Source: Sipunculus nudus
Taxonomy: Eukaryota > Annelida > Sipuncula > Golfingiida > Sipunculidae
Length of the DNA: 64,000 nucleotides
NCBI GenBank assembly: GCA_026874595.1
Contig: CM049317.1
Coordinates: 16,663,382 to 16,727,381 of the forward strand
Reading direction: 5' to 3'
Shown: positions 34,700 to 46,659 of the stretch, piece by piece
Position numbering within the stretch: position 1 is the stretch's first letter
How the letters are laid out: every line of letters begins with the position of its first letter
Notes under the pieces: generated by a model
Databases searched by the model: none
The model's input: the letters and a program-made list of their open reading frames with translations, nothing else
Told to the model about the DNA's origin: nothing
Position numbers and translations under genes: made by a program

Positions 34700-36080
34700 A
34701 ACCTCTAGCTTTTCGTGAACCTTTAAAGGGGATTTCCAGTCGTAAGCAACGTTAAAAGCTCGTGCTCTATATCATCTAAGCGAAACGTAACTGAGGTGTA
34801 AACCGCGGCCTTTTAAAGGCCAGGAGTTCATTTCGTATGATATGTGATCGCGGTATCTTAAGACTATAATAACTAGTAGCTAAGTGACGGGGAGTGAACT
34901 GCATGCATCAATGCATTTGCCTGCCGTACACAGGTGCGAGATTCGATCGTTTGATATGCCTGACCGATTACAGGCTATTTTGCCTCGTTGATCGCCGTGT
35001 CGGCGTTTGATGTGATATTAACTGCGAACTGGTATCACTGCCAAGGGTTCCAAGCATGACAATAAACGAGATTGACAATATTCCATGATATTAAACGGTC
35101 AGATTTACCATCTTTTATATAGGAAATGTATATCCTTTTACGGTCTATAAAGGTAGACATATGCTTACAATCACACTAAAATTCAATATCTTTTGCAAAA
35201 TGTAACATGATAGTGTATATGCATATAACACATTTATTATATTTTCGGCAATTAGTTGATATTCACATCTGTGGACAATATAACGAAATTAAGCAGCAAA
35301 ATAGCCTTTTTGTCATACTCATTTTAAGGACACAAGTGTGGAATTAAATAAAATTTCATTAGTAATAAGGTCTGCTATATTTAAACAAATAAAATTAGAT
35401 ATATTAGAAATGGTTTTATTAGAAAAGATAAGAAAAATTCAGGCAAAACACTGCTATCTATCTGTATCAAATTAACCGTTACAAATTTTAACCAAATTTA
35501 ATTTTTAGTTTCATACTTAATTATGAATAATTTACGTTCTGGGAGAAGCTAATGTGTTTTATTTTATTTTATTTTTTTTTTGGGGGGGGGGGGGGGGGGT
35601 TCTTCAGTCAGTCCATAAAAACAACCAGAATTGATAATATCGCTGACATAACACTGATTTATAAAGACATTTTACCAGATGGGTAAACCTAGATGAATAT
35701 GATTATGTTTCATATATTTACATCGTAAGAGCTACATGAACTGGTTTGTCTATGTTTATCATTTTGACTGAAAAAAATGGAAATAATTAATGAAAACGAT
35801 CAATTTTGATTTTACCATCAGCTGTGCTATTTTAATCATCCCTACTTTTCATGAAGTATGTATTTCTTTGTTGTTTTACTGTTTAAAGAAAATTAAACAT
35901 TTAGAGGCCTTTGGGTCATATCGCTCACCTGAAATTGATCAAGAACCTATTTGTATAACAAGTGACACATTTTGTTTCATTTTTTAAGAATTCAAAGAAG
36001 CGGTCTTCTGTTGATTAGGCACAAATTGTTACCGCTGGACCTAGAATCTTCTAACCTGACATCCAGGTAGGTCCAAAAAC
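34700..36080. other. Non-coding DNA, with a box-B-like word and a poly-G run
   Basis: At 34,930-34,955, GGTGCGAGATTCGATCG resembles a tRNA box B and could mark an old SINE. A poly-T/poly-G tract lies at 35,571-35,600. Otherwise nothing recognised. Confidence 0.35.
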
Positions 36081-37075
36081 AATCTCCTTGTAAAATATAA
36101 TGATGAAAATTGGTGGCGCCACCAGTCTACAGACAATGAAAATGCACTGCCTTATCAATTTGCATGCAAAACATCATGGTGATAAATGCATTTGTTATTC
36201 AGATACTGGAGCTTTTGTAATTTTTTTTATTATTCTGGAGGCGAGGGGGGGGGGGGGCATATGCTCATGAAACAACCATAAATGTATCAAATTTCTTTGG
36301 CAATGCAGTTTATAAAACTTAACTACACGGCAAGCCTTAGGGTGCTGCTCAAGCCATGAATGAATAATCTGGTACCGGTAAAAACTGTACTTTATGACCT
36401 GTAGTGACCAGAGGTAATCTGCTTGCTCGTGAACTTGACAATGCAATATAATATAGCCTCAAAGAAACTTCAGTAACAGGCCCTTTTTTTGGAGGTATCA
36501 AAGTTCTATTGGCATACATAATTTCAAGCCAATATAGTGAACCACTCCTAAAGAAAATGGCATCCATGTATTCTATGAGAGTATACGAGAATATACTCAA
36601 ATATTGATGGAAATGCAAAAATTTAGACCAATAAATTGAGCCACTCTGGTATTGGTATTTGAGTGTTGTTCACCCATTGCAAACGCGTGGATGCATGCCA
36701 CGGTCATAAGATTACAGATGGCGCTACCAGTCCTAAGTATGAGATGGAGGTATCCAAGATCTAAGGGCATGCATATTTTCAGCCCAATCTATTGAACCAA
36801 TCACTAAGACAAACAGATGGCAAACACATTGATAGACGCAGAGTGTAAATTTTTATAGATTGCACCACCAGCCTCGAGTACGACGTGGAGGTGTCTAACA
36901 TCTAAGCTCGTGTATATATTGGCCAAATATTAAACTAATCCTGAGATTTTGGCTTTGATCACTAAGACTCCCTAATTCGCACTGTACAAAAAGGAGTACG
37001 GGTAGCGCCACCAGTCTTTGGTAGGAATCAGCTAGTATGACCCAATAAGTATGTTGTGTTTCAGAGAGATCGGTC
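36080..37075. repeat. Degenerate tandem repeat, about 140-bp period, with GGCGCYACCAGTC motif
   Basis: The motif occurs at about 36,112, 36,720, 36,863 and 37,003; the last three are 143 and 140 bp apart. Between them the phrases GAGGTATCCAAGATCTAAG, AACTAATC and AATTGAGCCACTC recur. The same motif appears in 27.6-28.9 kb, so this is a dispersed family with a tandem core. Non-coding. Confidence 0.6.
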
Positions 37076-37107
37076 CAAGGGTCTCAGAGAAGTTCTTGGG
37101 AAAAGAA

Positions 37108-37131
37108 GGCGGCGGCGGCGGCGGCGGCAGC
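37108..37131. repeat. (GGC)n trinucleotide repeat
   Basis: Six to seven GGC units within an otherwise AT-rich region. Confidence 0.85.
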
Positions 37132-37442
37132 GGTACCCGCGTGAAAGCATAGTATTATCACTAACCATTTGGAATTTATTGGTTTTTGCTGTGTTGATAC
37201 GGTCTAAGTTGAAGTTCCAAGGGGGAGGAGGGATTGTTGCTGATGATATAACAATGGTTTATTCCTTTTTCTTCTTGTACAACAGTTTTCTGATATTCTT
37301 CTAACTATTGACCTTTTGAGGGTGACTTTACTTGCTGGCAAAGATCCTTTGTAAAATGTCTTCTTTGTCTAAATATAACTGAAGGTAAATGTCAACTCTT
37401 ACTCCAAACTGTAACTACTGTCCCTGTTCTAGGTGACTCACA

Positions 37443-37491
37443 TACATATATATATATATATATATGTTTGTATATATATGTATGTATGTAA

Positions 37492-37551
<60 letters not shown>
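37443..37551. repeat. (TA)n followed by (GA)n microsatellite
   Basis: TA tract with interruptions to about 37,516, then about 17 GA units. Confidence 0.95.
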
Positions 37552-37557
<6 letters not shown>

Positions 37558-37559
37558 GA

Positions 37560-38580
37560 CAAAACAAATAAATGAACATTTTTCACTTTCACGTTAAAAT
37601 ACCCTGATGGTTATTTTTCCTGTCAGTTAGCTAATCTCGATGTGTTTAGTGTCAAAGACTATTCGTTAATGTATTTACCCTTGAGAGACCCTCTTGACAC
37701 TCTCACTTATTAACTCTTACATAAATATTTATTCATTCAACTATGAAAAGATTCCAGACAATAAAACACATTTGCAATGATAAATGTTATTATGCTGAAT
37801 ATGTGGAATATCTGGTTTGCTGTTTTGTATTGAAATACCCATTCGAAATGTCTAAATGAAGTAATAACATATTTGTATACGATACGATAAATACGATACA
37901 TAAATAAACTAAGAACAAAACTTTTAGTAACTTCAATGAACTAAGGAAGGTTTCTAATGGATTTATCCTAGAGATGACATTGTGGTTCCTGTGGTCTAAA
38001 ATCTTTTTTTCGTATTTTAATACTTCAAGATGGAATTCGCATAACTCTGTTTTAGTGGATACAATTATAAGTTTGGAAGTATATGAATTATAAATGAAAA
38101 CTAGATGTGGTCGGACAATGGTCCTCGGAGGGCCCCGAGTTCCTGCTAGTGTTAGACTAGTTTACATATGGGTGAAAAATTAAATTAAATGTGAAAGTAT
38201 GACTGAGAATATAGATCTTTCCAGTCTCAGAAAATCAGACTGTTGTCTATCTATGAAAGGTGGTGTGGAAGTTTTTTATTTATCTTATTCTCAATGCAGG
38301 TGTATGGGTTAGAGATGTTCTTACAATGAAGGTGACATTTGAGTTGTTTAGACCACATTTAAAAGAAAAAGGATGCCAGTCTGATGTTTAAATATGAAAA
38401 AGTCATTTGCATCCATGATAAACTTATCACAAGAAAAAATATTGATAATACTCTTTTAAGTATTAAAGCTTTGATCTTCATTGCAGTCCACTTTCATAAA
38501 TATAAAAATAATATCATATAAACCACTTTATGATTAATCCCACATTAAAAAATAATATCCAATAAAACTGATAAAATATT
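37560..38580. other. Non-coding DNA
   Basis: Nothing recognised. Confidence 0.4.
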
Positions 38581-38582
38581 AA

Positions 38583-38585
<3 letters not shown>

Positions 38586-38656
<71 letters not shown>
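38586..38656. repeat. (TA)n microsatellite
   Basis: About 34 TA units with one interruption. Confidence 0.95.
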
Positions 38657-38661
<5 letters not shown>

Positions 38662-38799
38662 CATTTTACTTACAAGCTTTCTTATTTACTAGTGTTAAAT
38701 GAAAATTTGTACATAATTTCATGTATTAGGCCTTGTAATTTGCTGGCACTTGAAGCGTCCATCCATGTAGAGCTAAATACATAATGCACTTAATGTTTT

Positions 38800-38805
38800 A
38801 TATAT

Positions 38806-38842
<37 letters not shown>
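38800..38842. repeat. (TA)n microsatellite
   Basis: TA units interrupted once by AAA. Confidence 0.95.
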
Positions 38843-38844
<2 letters not shown>

Positions 38845-38859
38845 ATATATGTATGTTTA

Positions 38860-39940
38860 CACATTAACAAATGTCAAGTCCATTGATTCATTTAACTGAA
38901 ATGTTTCACTTTGGCACTATTATTAGACTTTAAAAAACAAAATAGCCTTGTTGATTATTTTTACTTCATAAGACACTGACACAACCGAAACAGGTCCAAA
39001 TATACTAGTATGTATGAAGAAGGAACACATGTCAGAATAAACCATGGTAAATATGGTATTTGATAAGTATGTATCACTAAATATTCTTCAACTACATTTA
39101 ACCATTAGCTCAAGTACATAAGTCTATATTTGGGAAAACAAATTAAAGTCCACTTAGTCCAGTGAAGGTTAGAAAAATAGCATAATCTTTCATCACAAAA
39201 TAGGAATAGACAACGATTAAGAGTTTAATCCAGCTGTTTAGTTTTAGTGGGATGGGTTTGATGGGGACTGTCATCCTCACTATCTTGGCCAGTCACCAGC
39301 CCACAGGTTCCTGCTGGACCTTTGCTATGTTCACCAGGTTAAAATGATTTCTTATCCCTAATTCCACAGTTAATTACAGAAGAAAAGTTTACAATACTGC
39401 AAACATTAGTAACGTATGCTAGTTTGGAGAACACAGCATGCAGTGTCAAGTAGACCTTCTCGGCCTGTGGTGGTCAGCTGGGCAGCATAGGGTGTACTCC
39501 AGTATGGATGCTGGGCTGGCTGGCCAGCCTGTGTGACATCACATGCAAAGGGTCTATATTGATTTTACAAAATTAAATAAATACGTAAAGGGATACATGG
39601 ATCTCACATTAAGATAATTTTGACGCTCCAGGTGTAAACATAACACCGAAGGAAGTTATAGTTGCACTATTGTTTTCTGTCTCACATGCGTGGAAATAAT
39701 ATTATTGTGGTTAATAGTGATTGTAATATATGTAGTGTCACATTCTGTAAACTCAACCAACAAACCAAACCGTTCTGTTTTTTGCTTGCCGGAAATCTTC
39801 GGTTAGTTGCGTATGTCTGTTTGTTTGTTGCTTGCAGGAATCAAAGATTCGGAAAGCATGTTGATCAGTCCCGTATATTTGTTTGTTTGTCTGTCTGTAT
39901 TTCCGAGCGCTACATGCCATAATTTTCAAGCAATCGCTCT
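38860..39940. other. Non-coding DNA
   Basis: Sequence at 39,240-39,560 has higher GC and CAGC/CTGG words, but no open frame or family I recognise. Confidence 0.35.
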
Positions 39941-39949
39941 GAAACTTTT

Positions 39950-41570
39950 ACATTTAGTGTAAAATCGGTTCTCCTCGGAGCCTTTTGATTTTGGCCATGA
40001 TCGGTCATAGGTCAAGGTCAGGTTCACCAAAAAACCTTAAAACGTTCTTTTCTGCATATCTTCGTCAATTATAACCGTAGCTGCTTAATCTGTAGCTCAT
40101 TTAATTTCTCATTCTGTTGCCTTTTCAGATGCTACAAAATTGCCTCATTCTGCTGTTATCGTGATTATGCATTTTGGGGGAAAAGTCATGAAATTTGACA
40201 TTTTTTCTAACTTTGTTAATTTTACCTAGAGAGGTCTGATTTTTGCATTAGGTAGAGCTAAATGATCTTATTATCATACAATTGCAAGTCTCGTAGAATC
40301 TCGCACCATTTCTCGTCAAAGGAGATTTTTCGAGATTTCATTAAATATGACTTTAAGGTCGCCATTTTTTTAACTATGACATTATAAATGATATATTTTG
40401 TGTTATCTATAATTACAGTGGAACTCCCCTAAGCCGGACACTCAAGGGACTGGAGGATTTTGTCCGTATTAGCTGTTTAAGTTTGAAAGCTTATTTTTTC
40501 TAATTAACCTGCCAATTATAATTTAATAATGATTGTGTTTTCAACCTATTCATAGAAATAAACAACAATTTCGATACTGTATATTTAGATATAACATGTC
40601 TATGGTTCACCAAATTAAGCTTGTACCCGGGTTGTCACTTCGACTGAAACAGGTCATACGAGGTCACGACCTAGGAATGCCATCTCCCGGCAAATATCTG
40701 AACAATAATAGAATTCGTGATGTCTGTCCGCTTTAGAGGGTCATAATTATACTGGAATATGCTGGTGGGACGGGATAGTTTGTCCGTTGTCCGGGATAGT
40801 GAGTTGTCCGCTTTACTGAGTTTACGTTAAACATAATTTTGAGGCAAAATTTAAGGGACTGAGATTTAGTGTCCGCATTAGTGAGTTTTCCGTCTTACTG
40901 AGTTATCTGCAAGTAGGAGTTTTAACTGTATCTCGAAATCACTTTTCATTTTTATGGAAATAGCCACCAGGGGGCGTGGCACATGAAACACTGTAACATA
41001 TCATTTTTCTGCAATATCTCAAAAAATATTAAGCGTGACACAATTTTTATTGTCTTATCTGAAACTAGGATCATTGGCTTATTCCTGCACATATAAAGCC
41101 TTGTGCTACCATGGTTACAAAATTTTGGGGTAAAACTTGGGAATCTGAAAATATAGTTTTTCGCTTCTATCTCTGTTATTATTAATGCTACAAAAGTCTA
41201 ATTTTTACACGAAGTAGCATTCCCTTCTTTCTAAGTAATTCAATTGCAAGTCTCGCCAAGTCTCGCTCGGTTCATTGCCAAACGACAAATTACGAGATTT
41301 CACAGAAATGCTTATAACTTGGTCACCTTGTTCAAGAATCATTAGACCCGTGTTAAGTGATATAAGTGGATATCTCGTTATATCTCGCACCATATGTCGT
41401 CAAACGAGAACAGTGGACCATTAAAACAAATGCCTATAATGCTGTCATGTTTTACACTACCGACATATAGTTTTCAGCATTTGACAGCGTCTGACACTCT
41501 CAGTGTAGCAATTCTTGTCAAATCTCGCCTCGTTTTTTTTTTCCAAATGATGAAGATACATCCAATTGCC
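39950..41570 (+). repeat. Large dispersed repeat, copy 1 (TCTCG...CGAGA units), interrupted by a MITE
   Basis: Collinear with 42,605-43,930. Shared landmarks are AGGTCAAGGTCAGGTTCACC (40,009), GCAAGTCTCGTAGAATCTCG (40,283), the hairpin word TCTCGTCAAANGAGA (40,312), TTTTGTGTTAT (40,396), TCTCGAAA (40,931) and AAACTAGGATCATT (41,062). Within it, sub-units ending in an AAGTCTCG...CAAACGAGA hairpin recur every few hundred bases. No coding capacity is seen, so it may be non-autonomous. Confidence 0.65.
40414..40930 (+). mobile_element. pogo/Tigger-type MITE, 513 bp, TA target duplication
   Basis: The element (40,416-40,928) starts CAGTGGAACTCCCCTAAGCC and ends, read inverted, CAGTTAAAACTCCTACTTGC. 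It has TA on both sides (40,414-15 and 40,929-30). The paralogous repeat at 43,116-43,140 reads TTATTTATAAATATCTCGAA without the insert, giving the empty site with a single TA. Internally, GTCCG and GTGAGTT phrases are repeated. No transposase; presumably mobilised by a pogo-type enzyme. Confidence 0.8.
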
Positions 41571-41574
41571 GTGA

Positions 41575-42350
41575 GCACAAGTGCCTTCAGGGTTTACCGG
41601 TAAGTGTCGGCAAGGCTATTACAGTCCAAGCTGGCGTGCTCGGTCATCCATGAATCTCACAAAGCAGCATTCAATGGGGGACAAAAAAGCCGCTAAATGT
41701 GAAGTGAACACACGTGTGATTTTCATTGTGTCCCCTTGTGCGGCCACTTGTTTGGCCAGGAACCACCGGCAAATCTTTCAAACCAGGGACGGATTCTCCG
41801 ATTTTGTAGTTGGGTGTATCAGACTATGGGCGGATCCCTGGTTTAGCACTTGGGGGGCAGGGCTTAAATTTTAATTAAACATCAAATATATATAATAAAA
41901 AATAAAATATCTTGAAACTTATTTTTTCCTTTTAGAAAATACCCGCTAGATGGCGCTGCAGCAATCATTATTGCACAAGTGGCTTCAGGGTTGACCGGTA
42001 AGTGCCGGCAAGGCCATTACAGTTGCAAACTGGCGTGCGCGGTTGTCCATGAATCTCACAAAGCAGCATTAAATAAAGCCGCTTAATGTGAAAGGAACAC
42101 ACATGTGATTTATATTGAGTCTTCATGTGCGGCCACTTGTGTTGCCAGGAACCACTGGCAAATCTTTCAAACCAGGGACGGATCCCCGATTTTGTAGTTG
42201 GGTGTGTCAAAATATGGGCGGATCCCTGGTTTAGCAGTTAGGGGCAGGGCTTATATTTTAATTATACATCAAATATATATAATACAAATAAAATATATCG
42301 AAACTTATTTTTTTCCCTTTAGAAAATAGCCGCCAGATGCCGCTGCAGCA
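41575..42350 (+). repeat. Tandem duplication, about 395-bp unit, two copies
   Basis: The phrase CTTCAGGGTTKACCGGTAAG starts each copy (41,585 and 41,981). Both continue through TGAATCTCACAAAGCAGCAT, GTGCGGCCACTTGT, CAAACCAGGGACGGAT and GGCGGATCCCTGGTTTAGCA to AGAAAATA. A remnant of a third start lies at 43,945. AACCAGGGA and TCCCTGGTT within each unit form an inverted pair. Confidence 0.8.
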
Positions 42351-42604
42351 ATCATTATTGTGCCATATCTCCAAAACTAAAGACAGTGTCACAACATCGA
42401 TTGCAGCATGTGAAACTAGATTTAATGCGTTTATCCTCGTGGGACTCTGTCATATTCTTCCATTACCATGGTGACCTAATATCGGTTACATTTCTTGAAA
42501 TCAATATATGGAGATTTATTCCTATAGACTGTGGCTTATTTTGTTTATGCTTTCCATACTCTACGGCATGATTACATAGCCCTAACTTGGAGTTTTCCGT
42601 ATGT

Positions 42605-43990
42605 CTGGCTGTCTGTTCGTCTGGGATTTTTCATTTGATCAGATCCAAATGTTCCCTGTCTGTCTGCCTTGTAACCCTCGATCCTATTGTTTTTTGGTCA
42701 TGATCCGTCAAAGGTCAAGGTCAGGGTCACCTAAAAAAACTAAAAAAACTGTTTTTTTTCTGCATATCTTCGTCAATAATAAACAAAGCCAATCAAACTG
42801 TAGCTAATTCTATTTGCGACAAGATGGCGACTAGCGCCACTGCAAAATTGTTCCATTCTGCCGTTACTATGGGTGCGCATTTTTGGGGGGAAAATATCAT
42901 GAAATTTGAATATTTTTTTAACTTTGCCAATTTTAAGCTATAGACGTCTGTTTTTTTGGCGTTAGGTAGGATTCAATGAGGTGTTTATCATACAATAGCA
43001 AGTCTCGTAGAATCTCGTACCACCACTTCTCGTCAAACGAGATCTTTCGAGATTTTATTTAATATGACCTAGAGGTTGCAATTTTAGAACAATGGCTTTG
43101 AAAGTGATACATTTTGTGTTATTTATAAATATCTCGAAACAATTTTTTTCCATTTTTCGGAAATATCCATCAGGCAGCGTGATATGTGAAACACTGTAAC
43201 ATATCATATTTCTGCAATATATTAAAAAAATATACAACATGTCACAATTTTTATCATCGTATCTAAAACTAGGATCATTTTCTTATTTTTCTGCACATGT
43301 AGCTTTGTGCTGCGGTTACTATGGGTAAAACTTGCCAGTCTGAATATATGGAGGTTTTGCTTCTATCTCTGTTAAAATTTATACTACAGAGGTCTAGTGT
43401 TTTACACGGGGTAGCATTCCCTTGATTCTAAGTCATTCATTTGGAAGTCTCGTCAAATCTAGCTTGATTTTCCGAAAAATGAGAAAATACGAGATTTCAC
43501 AGAAAGCTTATAACTCAATCACGGTTTATGCTAAAGAGGAGTAGTTTTCAGCATTTGGTAGTATTTCAGAAGCTGAACATGGTAAAACCGCAAATCTCAC
43601 CACATCTCGTATCATTTACCGCCAAACGAGAATATTCGTGATTTCGAACAAATGTCTATATCTCTGTCATTTAATTGCTAGAGATTTTATTTTTTTATTG
43701 TTCAAGAATCACTTGACTAGATTAAAGTGACAAAAGTGAATATCTCGTCAAATCTCGCACCATTTCTTGTCAAACGAGAACATGGGGCCATTCAAAGAAA
43801 CGCCTAGAATTCTGTTGTTTTGATAGCGCAATTGATAGCGCCGAACACTCTCAGTCACATTATGTGATTATATTGTAGGTTTCTTTAAATCTTCCATCGT
43901 TTTTCTTCAAATAGAGAAAGTACATCCCATTGCCTTGACCATAAGTGGCGGCAGAATGTGATAGTAAATGTCGGCAGGGGAATTACATTT
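42605..43990 (+). repeat. Large dispersed repeat, copy 2 (uninterrupted)
   Basis: Collinear with 39,950-41,570: GGTCAAGGTCAGGGTCACC (42,713), GCAAGTCTCGTAGAATCTCG (42,999), TTCTCGTCAAACGAGATC (43,028) and AAACTAGGATCATTTTC (43,266). It lacks the MITE, and further hairpin units follow at 43,619 and 43,768. Confidence 0.65.
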
Positions 43991-43994
43991 GACA

Positions 43995-44940
43995 GTTTAG
44001 TGTTGGGGCATATGTAGCAAATTCGTCCTGAGTAAATTTTGTTTGTAAAAATGTGACACCCCATGCATTTTTGTTTTTCACCTTTCTATGAAACCTTAAA
44101 AACATGGTGCCAATTTTTTTATTCAGTTTTGACATGTCTATCAGCTTGTATTTAAATAGTATTTAAAATGTTAAATTAATAAACTTTGACCGAAACATAA
44201 ACAAAGTAAGCTGGGACAAGAGGATAGGAAAGGTTCTTTTTGGAATGTATTTACATACTAAACACACAAACTTAGTTCTCTGACTAGCTTGGGATTGTCT
44301 AAAATTATTTGGTGGTTATATTAAATGTACCTATTCACATAACGAGTATATTCGATAAACACATATAGTGTTAAATGCTTAATACACATAGTTTGGTTTA
44401 TTCTCCTTAAAATATGATGGTATCTGCTAATATTTCATTGTAAACCATTTGAGTACTCCTGTACACAAGTGATGTTAGGTTTGCGAGATCAGTGGTACAA
44501 ATGTAAACATAGCGCGCATGCCATCTGGCGGCCAAACCGCGCTTATTTACAAATCAAGATTTTCTCAAGCATCCCAATAGTGAATCTTTTTTTTATCTTC
44601 CATATAATTTCTCCTTGTTTGGGAGTGGTGCACGCGCAAGAAGAAACGACCTCTAGTTATGGTCTTTTTATTGTACACAGACACACGTGGACTGCGTTTA
44701 CTCACACACAAAACCATAACAATGAATGAAACAGGTTAATTGGAAAATGTAAGTCCGTGTACAGGGATGGTTTTGCCAAACTAATGAACAAATGGCATGA
44801 GATAATTCACATACTGTTGCAAATGTTTATGTACCTTGACAGTTTTCTTCAGGGGATAAGTGTTATTTTTTTCTAAAAGCACCGGCAATCTCTAGTCATT
44901 TAAGCTATCCCATAAGGTAGCTCCCACCCGTGTAGTTTCT
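43995..44940. other. Non-coding DNA
   Basis: Nothing recognised; one 86-codon + strand frame (44,469-44,729) has no recognisable domain. Confidence 0.35.
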
Positions 44941-45010
44941 TAGACACTTAATTTTCCTATACACTGAGGTAAAAATGAATGACAGACACACACACACACA
45001 TATGTGAGAG

Positions 45011-45082
45011 AGTAAGAGTGACGCCTTTTAGATAGTAACATGTTCATTGATATTAGTCTATCTAAAAGGCATCACTCTTACT
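45011..45082. repeat. Long hairpin, 25-bp arms, 22-nt loop
   Basis: Arms 45,011-45,035 and 45,058-45,082 (AGTAAGAGTGACGCCTTTTA... against its inverse) pair at 24 of 25 positions, and the single mismatch can form G.U in RNA. It is followed by TACAGACTAACACGGCTAT (45,101-45,119), which makes it more likely part of a dispersed element than a microRNA precursor. Confidence 0.8.
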
Positions 45083-45127
45083 CCAAACCTACACTTCCAC
45101 TACAGACTAACACGGCTATATACTTAG

Positions 45128-45163
<36 letters not shown>
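45128..45163. repeat. (TA)n microsatellite
   Basis: About 17 TA units. Confidence 0.95.
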
Positions 45164-45166
<3 letters not shown>

Positions 45167-45229
45167 ATCTAATGGTTTACTGCAATTAGCAACTGCTAGA
45201 GTGCACAATGGTATGACATCAGAGCTGTA

Positions 45230-45233
<4 letters not shown>

Positions 45234-45260
<27 letters not shown>

Positions 45261-45295
45261 GGTGAGATGGAGAGAGACAGAAAGAGAGAGAGATG
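45234..45295. repeat. (GA)n microsatellite, imperfect
   Basis: GA units with a few interruptions. Confidence 0.9.
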
Positions 45296-45446
45296 TGATG
45301 CATTCATACACAATTGTATTTTCTTGCAAAATCATTTTAAATAAAATATTGTTTTACAAGACACGTTTTAATATTTAATTTTAACATTTGCTAAATGAAT
45401 GTACAAAAAATGATTTAATTATATCTACTTTTTAACAATTTATTAT

Positions 45447-45710
45447 TTAGATGAGGTCATTAAGCAGTAAGTTGGACCAGTAGTAAGAAACACGAACTAT
45501 AAGCTCAGATTCTTTGAGACTTGGTTCCTTGAAAATTACTTGATTATGTGCCGTTTCAGAAAAGTTCAATGTACTTAAAAGGGAATTTGTATGTGCTGTT
45601 AAAACAACCTTAATGTTGACTTCCTCTATACCGGTCCCCATAATATAACCCAAACAATTTTGTAATTGTTTTATATTTTGGATTATGACCAAAACATAAA
45701 AAATACTCCC
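45447..45710 (-). CDS. Unassigned open exon, possibly 3'-terminal
   Basis: A minus-strand frame of about 88 codons follows an acceptor-like TTCTAG and ends in a stop. AATAAA (minus strand, about 45,437-45,442) lies just beyond the stop. The translation (GYIMGTGIEEVNIKVVLTA, later NFSETAHNQVIFKEPSLKE) has balanced composition unlike the surrounding AT-driven frames, but no domain is recognised and no upstream exon was found. It could also be chance. Confidence 0.25.
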   Translation of the reverse strand, partial: GSIFYVLVIIQNIKQLQNCLGYIMGTGIEEVNIKVVLTAHTNSLLSTLNFSETAHNQVIFKEPSLKESELIVRVSYYWSNLLLNDLI

Positions 45711-46655
45711 TAGAATTCCTTAGGAACCTTTAAATATACTTTGGATGAACTAACCGTAAGAGGCGGGTTTCTATACCTTCACTATCAGCGAGCGGATAGT
45801 GATGTTGGTGATGTAATAATCGAACAACAGGATGACGCAATAACAAAATCATATCAAATGGAAGAATAACAGGGTCATTTTCATATGTTATTTATAAATG
45901 AAGCAAATATTTAGTCACTGGTTAAAACAAAGGAAAGTGGAGCCGTACTGTATACGATACAGGTTGCCTGAAATCAGCAAGTGGTCCGCCATATGTACAT
46001 TGCACAAACTACCCAAGGATACCTTGTTGTCTCTATATGAATTTTTTTAATGAATTCATCAATGAGATTTTGTAGAACAATATACTGTGGACAGACAACA
46101 GCTGATTAATTTTCATGATTAGTCTGATGGATCTTGATGCGGATCCATGTACTGGCGGAGGTTTGGGTTCTACGGGTGCTCTCTAATATTGTAATAAATG
46201 TCTTAACGCAGTCTTTGAGTGTCTAGTCTAAGTTGTTGTGATGTAATATATCTTACTAACCATTTTGAGGTGTTTTGTTGCTAAATATCTCTCTGTATGA
46301 AATATTTATATATAATTGTCCTCAATTTTTGCTCTAAAATCAAATTTGACCTGAAAAAAATGACAAAACCACTAGAGAAAAATTGGCCCCATGTTTTTTT
46401 GTAAAGTTTAAGGTCTAAGGTTCACATAAATGTAGGGTGTCCACTTTTTACAGAGAAAAATTACTCGGTTACATATGCCCCCACACTAGTTGGAGCAATG
46501 TTCTATGTGTGTACGATCGTCCGTGAAAGGGAGATAGGCGGGGAACTGTCGGTTTTCGGTAGCGGCCTGTAGTTAAGCTTATGGGACTTTTCGATTTTTC
46601 GCAGGCAGTTTCTCATTAGTGCCGGGGGGGGGGGGGGGGTTGCTGGAAGCTTTGG
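45711..46655. other. Non-coding DNA to the edge of the satellite
   Basis: Nothing recognised; a poly-G run at 46,624-46,639 borders the array. Confidence 0.4.
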
Positions 46656-46659
46656 CAGC

